NCBI GenBank assembly: GCA_003550325.1
Contig: QKWP01000059.1
Location: forward strand, 232,284 to 296,283
Origin: Gigaspora rosea
Lineage: Eukaryota > Glomeromycota > Glomeromycetes > Diversisporales > Gigasporaceae
Direction of reading: 5' to 3'
Length of the DNA stretch: 64,000 bases
Numbering within the stretch: position 1 is the first letter of the stretch; each line of letters begins with the position of its first letter. This document shows positions 58,257-64,000 of this stretch, in pieces. The notes under the pieces are model-generated. The model had not been told where the DNA came from and ran no database searches. It was given only the letters and a program-made list of their open reading frames with translations. A program made the position numbers and the translations under genes.

Positions 58257-59830
58257 AGAGGTAAGTCAATAGAAAAACAAACAATCAATTTTAGTAAAAT
58301 TTTTTTAATCAAATTTGCTAAAGAATTTTTTATTTTAATCTTGGAATTATATAGAATTAAAATAAAAAAAAAGAAGCTTTTAGGCATCTTCCAACCAATC
58401 AAAACCTGTGAATATCACATAATACGCATTCTAAAGTACTACTTGAGCCAGGTATATTTGTACTATTCAGACCTTTATTCACCAATTAACTTCAGACAAA
58501 AATTCATTTGCTCGATCAAATTCAATCACTACACAATAAAGCAAATAATCACATAATGAATAATGAATTAAAAAAAAAAGACAAAGTATAACGATGATGA
58601 AATCATATCAAATTTATTAAAAAAAAGTAATAGAAGGGTAACAAATAATGAAATTATATTACTGAATTTATTAATAAAAAATATATATATACAGTATAAT
58701 GAAAAGTACTACCACAAAACCAACAAGAACAAACAACAAATAGCATACAATAACAATAGCATGACGAGATCACACTGAAACGGTGACTCTAATAACTCTA
58801 GTAACGATGGCTCCAATAGCAAAATCATATCTAAAAGAAGAAAAGCATTAGTAAAAAAAAAAAAAACCAAATTAATGGTTCCAAATGAAAACATACTCGA
58901 AAATAGTGACTCTAATAGTTTCAGTAATGCTGTTCTAATGGCGAAATTGCACCTAAAAGAAGAGAAGATTAGTACCAAATATAAAAAAAATAATGGCCCC
59001 AAAAAAAAAATTACCTGAAAATAGTAATTCTAATAACTCCAGTAACGACAGTTCCAACAGCGAAATCACACCTAAAAGAAGAAAATATAACTTATAGAGA
59101 AAAAAATTAATGCCCAAAATGAAAAACATACCCAAAAATGACCCCAATAGCTTTACTAATGCTAGCTCTAATGTCAAAATCATACCTAAAAAAAGAGAAG
59201 CATTAGTATCTAAATAAGAAAAAAACAAGCAATGCTGAAATCACGCCTGAAAAGAAAGAAATATATAAGAAAAAAAAGAAACAAAAAACCCCAAAACGAA
59301 AAATTTACCAGAAGACGGCAATTCCAATAACTTCAGTAACAACAGCTAAAACAGCGAAATCACACCTAGAAGAAAAGAAATATATAAGAAAAAAAAATGC
59401 CCCAAAACAAAAAACTTACTCTCCAGTAACGATAGCTCTAATGGCAAAATCAAAAAAAGAAAAGCATACAATAATACTTGCAATGACACTTGAAATGACA
59501 ACGGCAACAGCACCAACCAGTGACAATACTAACGACAATACCAACGATGGCAGCAAAACTAAAAAACAGCAAAAAAAATTAGTAAATGCAAAAAAAAAAA
59601 AAGCGAAACAATAAACAAAAAAAAAAATACAGAAAAGGAAACTCTACTTATCTATTATACAGGGATAAACTGACCCCTAATTCAGCATCAGTATGCCAGG
59701 TGGGAGATGCCTATAATTTTTCTAAAAAAAAATTATTAAATTTATTAAAATAGGTGTTAAAATATTTAAGCTTAAAGTTATAAAAACTTTTACTTAGAAA
59801 AAATTTGTCCTTTTCCTACTGACTCATCCC
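58257..59830. mobile_element. 1.6-kb member of the TGAGTCAGTAGAAAA family carrying a minisatellite
   Basis: The left end AGAGGTAAGTCAATAGAAAA and the right end TCCTTTTCCTACTGACTCATCCC are diverged TIRs of the 2510-2770 MITE family. Inside are the minisatellite at 58,740-59,460 and A-rich DNA. Minus-strand Leu-rich open frames (58,709-59,228) arise from the repeat and are not taken as genes. Confidence 0.65.
58740..59460. repeat. Minisatellite, about seven copies, unit about 70-120 bp
   Basis: Core words: AATAACTCCAGTAACGA, TAGCTCCAATAGCGAAATCA, CACCTAAAAGAAGA, then an A-run. Copies start near 58,785, 58,910, 59,020, 59,145, 59,310 and 59,415. Confidence 0.8.
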
Positions 59831-60439
59831 TATATTATTGTATATATATATATACTAATCTTTCAAAAGATAGCTTTATTTAATAAAATTTTAAGATCAT
59901 TAACATATAATTTATCAACTCAAGAACTACATTATATTAAACATATATATATGTAATTATTTGCTAAAAAAAGTTGGTTTATTAATAAAAGTATAGCTTT
60001 ATTTATAAAATTCTATAATACAATGTTTAATAAATAAAAGTAGATATAAGAAACCTTTTTATTATTACTATTGACTAAAGTTTTTGTTGATTACAAATGC
60101 AATTTTATTGGTTAATTATCACATATTAAATTAAATAACAAATTATATGAAGCAATTTAATATTATATGATTAACCAATTACAAAAAAGTTATTTTATAT
60201 ATCCAATCCTATATCTATTGCTTTTGATCAAACATTTAGACAATGGATATCAGGCAGATTTTCATTGTTTGAATTCCATTTATGCCAATTCTGAAATTGA
60301 GTATTGTTTTTATTTTATTTAAAATTCAAAGAAAAATGCTTAAATTTAATTTTTTGATCAAAAATCCAAAATTATAAATCTATTTTCCAAATTTAAGAAA
60401 AATAAAAATAAAACTGCTGATTTGATATATTTTTAGGTA

Positions 60440-60600
60440 CTGAATATGTTTACTTAGTGCATAAAGTTAGAATTAATTAATAAAAATTTGTGTATTATAA
60501 AATTTTATAAAATTTTATTAATAAAATTCTATAAAATCTTATGATTCATAAAATTTTACTAATTAATTCTAACTAATTTATATAATGTTCCTAGGTTAGT
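60440..60600. repeat. Third full copy of the AGTTTACTTAGTGCA palindrome
   Basis: TTTACTTAGTGCATAAAGTT, GAATTAATTAATAAAAA, then the mirror, ending AATTAATTCTAAC. Right end degraded. Same family as 46,840-47,335. Confidence 0.7.
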
Positions 60601-60657
60601 ATGACTGCATCACGCAGCTACTCTAATTTTGGTAATCTTTCTATATGGATTTATTTT

Positions 60658-60675
60658 AGTAATATTAAAAGTAAA
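60658..60675. repeat. Left 18-bp TSD of the tRNA-headed retroposon
   Basis: AGTAATATTAAAAGTAAA, identical to 61,427-61,444. Confidence 0.92.
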
Positions 60676-61426
60676 GGGTGTGGCGACTTAGGGAAGTTGT
60701 CAAGTTGGCACCCCCAAGCGGCAGGTTGAGAGTTCGAATCCCATCGGCGACGCTTTGAAAAATAGACCTGCGTTCGGTAACCTGTTTCTCACTATCAGTT
60801 GGGTATATAACCTGTAGTCTTGGTTTCACTATCTAGAATGGGAGCTTTCAGGCGTATTAGTGTGATGTTGCACTGACAGATCCAAGAAACCGGAAAAATT
60901 GGAAACCCGTTTGGCAAGTCCCAAATAAGAAGGTAGTTATGATCGTTGACGGTGCTACCAGAAAGAAGGTCGGTACTGGGTCAGAACGAACCTTATAAGG
61001 GCAGTATAGGAAACTGTAGCAGTTTAAGGATAATTCCTGACTGCAAGTATTGGTATAATGCCATGGCGTCCAGTTTCTGAAGACCACGTGGATGCATTGG
61101 ATTGGGACATGCACCCTTGGGTAGCCGGCGCGTTCTACAGGGGTAGATTAGCCCTAAGGCAGTAAGTTATAGGATAATCCCCAGCAGTCTACATATATAT
61201 TCTGTTGTGTGGTGTAATAGATGAAGCAGAGATTAGAGTGGTTAAATAGGCAGGTCCCGTAGTTGGTCTGCAGGTATGGCAGCTAGTGTAGAACCCTCGG
61301 GCGGACTACTTAAATTAGGCACCAAAAGTGCACATGTGGCTAGTTTGTACACTCATCAATGTAACAGATATCACAAATTATTCAATAAACTATGGCATTG
61401 TAGACAGCTGTTAAACGTTAAAAAAA
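60676..61426 (+). mobile_element. tRNA-headed retroposon (long SINE), 751 bp, perfect 18-bp TSD
   Basis: Begins GGGTGTGGCGACTTAGGG with an A-box-like TGGCGACTTAGGG and a B-box-like GAGTTCGAATCCC (60,729-60,741), the layout of a Pol III promoter in a tRNA-derived head of about 75 bp. The 5' half of an acceptor stem does not pair cleanly with the 3' half, so it is tRNA-like, not a tRNA gene. The body is GC-richer than the surroundings and ends in TTAAAAAAA. The 18-bp duplication and A-rich tail point to target-primed reverse transcription by a LINE in trans. The window contains no such LINE. Confidence 0.82.
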
Positions 61427-61444
61427 AGTAATATTAAAAGTAAA
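61427..61444. repeat. Right 18-bp TSD of the retroposon
   Basis: AGTAATATTAAAAGTAAA. Confidence 0.92.
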
Positions 61445-61708
61445 ATTTGAATCTAAGTATTATATATATATTGTTTAACTTCTTCTATTATTTGCTCAAT
61501 CGAAAAAGGAGTTATGTTAAATATAGATTAAATTGGAGTAGCTTTAGCTATTAGTATAAAGGTACTAAATAAAACAATCAACTCAGTAAATACAACAGCA
61601 TATAAAGTTCTTATGAATACTTTATATAACTATATTTAATACTTTTAATGCTGAATATTCCTAAATTAACTTTATGTTTTGTAGAAATATAATCTAAGAG
61701 TATTACTA

Positions 61709-62115
61709 AGAGGGCTTTCAGAAATTAGCTGTTTTTTTTTTACTATGAGTCCACTTTACCCCTACCCCATCTACCCCACTAGTCTCCCACCTAATACCCC
61801 AATCAGCCAATTAGATTTTATGATTATTAAAAAGTTAAATATAATATTTAATAGTAAATAACTTTGATCTACTGGGCCAATTTCGATAATTTAACTACCA
61901 AAATGATCCTCTCAATGAGAAGATTCTAGAAGTACAAAATTATTAAAATCTAATTACTGGATCCTAAGATCAGAATAGATTTGTATTACTATAAAAGTTT
62001 TATAATTTATTAAAAAATTATAAACCATTTAATAGTAACACAAATTTATTTCAATCTCTGGATTTTGTGATTGGATTTTTATAATTTTGGGTTTGCTAGA
62101 ATCCTTTTATTGAGC
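61709..62115. repeat. Decayed copy of the GGGAGCTTCCAGAAAT MITE family
   Basis: GAGGGCTTTCAGAAATTAGC at the left, then CTACCCCACTAGTC, CAATCAGCCAATTAGATTTT, ACTACCAAAATGATCCTCTC. The right arm is lost after TGATCATTTTGGTAGT. Parallels 38,194-38,753 segment by segment. Confidence 0.7.
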
Positions 62116-62119
62116 TGAT

Positions 62120-63360
62120 CATTTTGGTAGTAATTCTGCTGATCAAAATTTATCAGCTAAGCTTAGCAAAAAAATTTTGGTCAGCTTAGTCAGTTTATCT
62201 GATTTTCTAATTGGGTCTCAATTACTAGATCATTACACAACTAATTAATTTTTTTAAATATTACTTTGTTTGGAAGCTCAGTAGATTATCTCCTCTATTA
62301 AACGAGATAAATTATTGAAGTTTTCTACTTGCCCTACAATATATTCGCTTAATCCCTCTTAATTCTACAATATTCATATTACACTTTATTGATTGAAGTT
62401 ATAAGTAATTAACTACTACCATAAATGGCCGGATAAAAGATCCCCTAGATAGTAGATCCACTATGTACTATACCAGGGTGCAGATCACAGGATCTTCTTT
62501 AATTAAATATGGCTCTTTTTAAAATCTGAACTGCATATTATAAGTGCAAAGTGTATATGCGTCTCTAATTTTTACACATAAGCTCTTAGCTACATACTAT
62601 ATCCGGGTCTATTATAGGTTTTAAAATTGGTGAAATGTAACAGACCCGGGTCTTGTATCCGGTCATTTACAGTAATATATTAACAAAATCACCGTTTTTG
62701 TACAAATAAAAAGGTAAAGACTTTTAGAATAATAATTTAAAAAAGTAAAGTTAGGAATGTGTGATCTTTTTTGTATACATAATATAGTTTTTTTTAATAT
62801 TGAAGCATATCATTTGTTTTGTTTTTTTTTACAAAAGTTTTTTAGATTGTAGTATAGATTTGTATATAATATAGCTATAAAACAGAAATATGAAGAATAA
62901 TACTATGAAAATTTCAAGTTTATTAAATATAGAAATAAATATAGATTACAAAAAATTTTAAATAATGATGGTTATAACTTATATATATTATAGTATAATT
63001 TAAAGTGTTTCAAATTAATAAAGACACATTTGTCTACCCATAATAATATTCAACAATTCAAGAACATTTATTTAGAATTTTTAAATATAAAATTTTGATT
63101 AAATTTCTTTGGTTTACTTTCTAATTTTTTTTAAAAATTAACAATTTTGATTGGCTGTTCAGTATGTAACAATCATTCAATATTCATATAACTATTTTCT
63201 ATATTTGGAATGGTCCTACCTGTAGTTTTTGTACATAAATTATGTGTAAATTATATTTTTTATTTTTGGAGAATAAGAATTGATTAGCTAATTTTAAAAA
63301 AATTGACTAGCTAAGCTAAAAATTTTTTGGCTTAGCCAAATTTGCTATATTGGCCAGAAT
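62120..63360. other. No gene seen
   Basis: AT-rich. Contains short motifs resembling hAT subterminal repeats (CAGCTAAGCTTAGCA, GGTCAGCTTAGTCAG at 62,150-62,195; GACTAGCTAAGC at about 63,305). At about 62,600-62,660 a CCGGGTCTATTATAGGTTTT / AGACCCGGGTCTTG pair could be a remnant of a small element. Confidence 0.5.
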
Positions 63361-63560
63361 TACTACATTTGGTAGTTAAATCATCAAAATTGGTTTAGTA
63401 GATCAAAAGTTATTAACAATTAAAAATTAATTTTCAATTATTAATAACTTTTGATCTACTAGGCCAATTTTAATGATTCAACTACCAAAATAATCACCTT
63501 AATAAAATAATTCTAGCAAACCAAAATTATTAAAATCTAATTACTGGATCCTAAAATCAG
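63360..63560. repeat. Palindrome of the TTTGGTAGTTAAATCATC family
   Basis: TTTGGTAGTTAAATCATC and GATCAAAAGTTATTAACAAT followed by the mirror ATTGTTAATAACTTTTGATC-like DNA meeting near 63,425; then ACTGGATCCTAAAATCAGAA as in 61.96 kb. Confidence 0.7.
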
Positions 63561-63574
63561 AATAGATTTGTATT

Positions 63575-64000
63575 AGGCCGTGCAAACAAATATAATTGTT
63601 TCTCGTAACCCGGCCGGGTGCCTTTTTTGAAAAAATTAAAATTTTATTTTATATATATATTATATATATATAATTTTTATATTTATTAAAAATGTGAATT
63701 ACTAAGTTTAACCGAGAGGAAGATCTGCACATAAATATAAATATTGATCTTTTTTTGTTTACATTGTTTTTTCTTCTTTTTAATTAATTTTTTTTTGTAT
63801 ATTTTTTTTTGTAGCAGCGTCTTAATACCTTCTCTTTTTTGGTTATATCATTTTTTTATTGTTGGAGTCGTCATATGTTGTAGAGTCATCGTATATTGGC
63901 GTGATAGTGCTTTTCCTCATATACTAAAGTCATCATATAGTGGTTCCTTTTTTTTGTACTGAAGTCGTCACTTGTAGTTGTTTTATGTAGTGCCTTCGTT
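63575..64000. repeat. CCCGGCCGGGT palindrome and GTCGTCATA-type minisatellite at the window end
   Basis: GTAACCCGGCCGGGTGCC at 63,605-63,622 recalls the inner ends of the 39,587-41,678 element (GGTGGCCGGGTTA). From 63,860 on there are repeats of TCGTCATATGTTGTAGAGTC / TCATCGTATATTGGCG / AAGTCATCATATAGTGG. Cut by the window edge. Confidence 0.5.

Noticed and set aside
58709..59228. Two Leu-rich frames as membrane proteins
   Set aside because: Their repeated LLELLE pattern is the translation of the minisatellite unit.
60676..60760. Functional tRNA gene
   Set aside because: The B box is good but the acceptor arms do not pair properly, and the unit is the head of a retroposon with TSDs.
60857..61114. 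85-residue minus-strand open frame inside the retroposon
   Set aside because: No motif; explained by the GC-richer retroposon body.
1..64000. CRISPR arrays, rRNA genes, operons or prophage
   Set aside because: No regularly spaced identical repeats with unique spacers, no rRNA-like conserved blocks and no prokaryotic gene organisation were seen.

Overview
The window looks like a piece of a nuclear genome from a repeat-rich, very AT-rich fungus, most likely an arbuscular mycorrhizal (Glomeromycotina) fungus. The grounds are strong A/T bias, short GT-AG introns, interstitial TTAGGG-type telomeric motifs, and transposase peptides of the kind found in huge copy number in such genomes. The species cannot be fixed from the sequence. 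Almost the whole window is transposable elements (TEs). I find one host gene that looks intact.

Layout. 1-5.5 kb: small inverted-repeat elements and unannotatable AT-rich DNA. 5.52-22.22 kb: a hAT DNA transposon with an exact 8-bp target-site duplication (TSD). Its BED/hATC transposase gene (minus strand) is split by a nested 12.6-kb element at 7.10-19.72 kb. The nested element has its own terminal inverted repeats (TIRs) and TSD. It encodes a broken P-element-superfamily transposase with two Tudor/Agenet-like modules inside its catalytic domain, and carries a minisatellite and an intron-containing fragment of a host gene (C-terminal ear of AP-1 gamma-adaptin). Taking out the nested element with one TSD copy restores the hAT reading frame. 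An isolated N at 21,210 separates two 98% identical 221-bp copies, which suggests an assembly join.

22-33 kb: a poly-T/ACTTTGCAA repeat field, a Tourist-like MITE (miniature inverted-repeat TE), and a 5.5-kb element with TTA target duplications carrying a decayed DDE-type transposase. 33.2-34.1 kb: a roughly 130-bp tandem array. 34.66-37.09 kb: the intact 10-exon gene (minus strand) for a 508-aa major-facilitator transporter of the anion:cation symporter (Dal5/TNA1-like) type.

38-48 kb: a second Tourist-like MITE, a 2.1-kb TIR element full of roughly 240-bp internal repeats, palindromic CAAAT-rich elements, several MITEs and a tRNA-like SINE. 48.4-48.75 kb: a GC-richer relic whose translation looks like bacterial helical-repeat surface protein, perhaps DNA from an endobacterium. 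49.6-53.6 kb: a second, unrelated decayed DDE-type transposase. 55-60 kb: a run of foldback and hAT-like non-autonomous elements, two containing telomere-like repeats. 60.68-61.43 kb: a tRNA-headed retroposon with a perfect 18-bp TSD. 62-64 kb: more decayed palindromic repeats.

The window therefore holds a layered history of transposition (hAT, then P-like into hAT, then MITEs into both) beside one working transporter gene. Exon and TSD boundaries were read by eye; protein family calls rest on motif recognition, not on a search.
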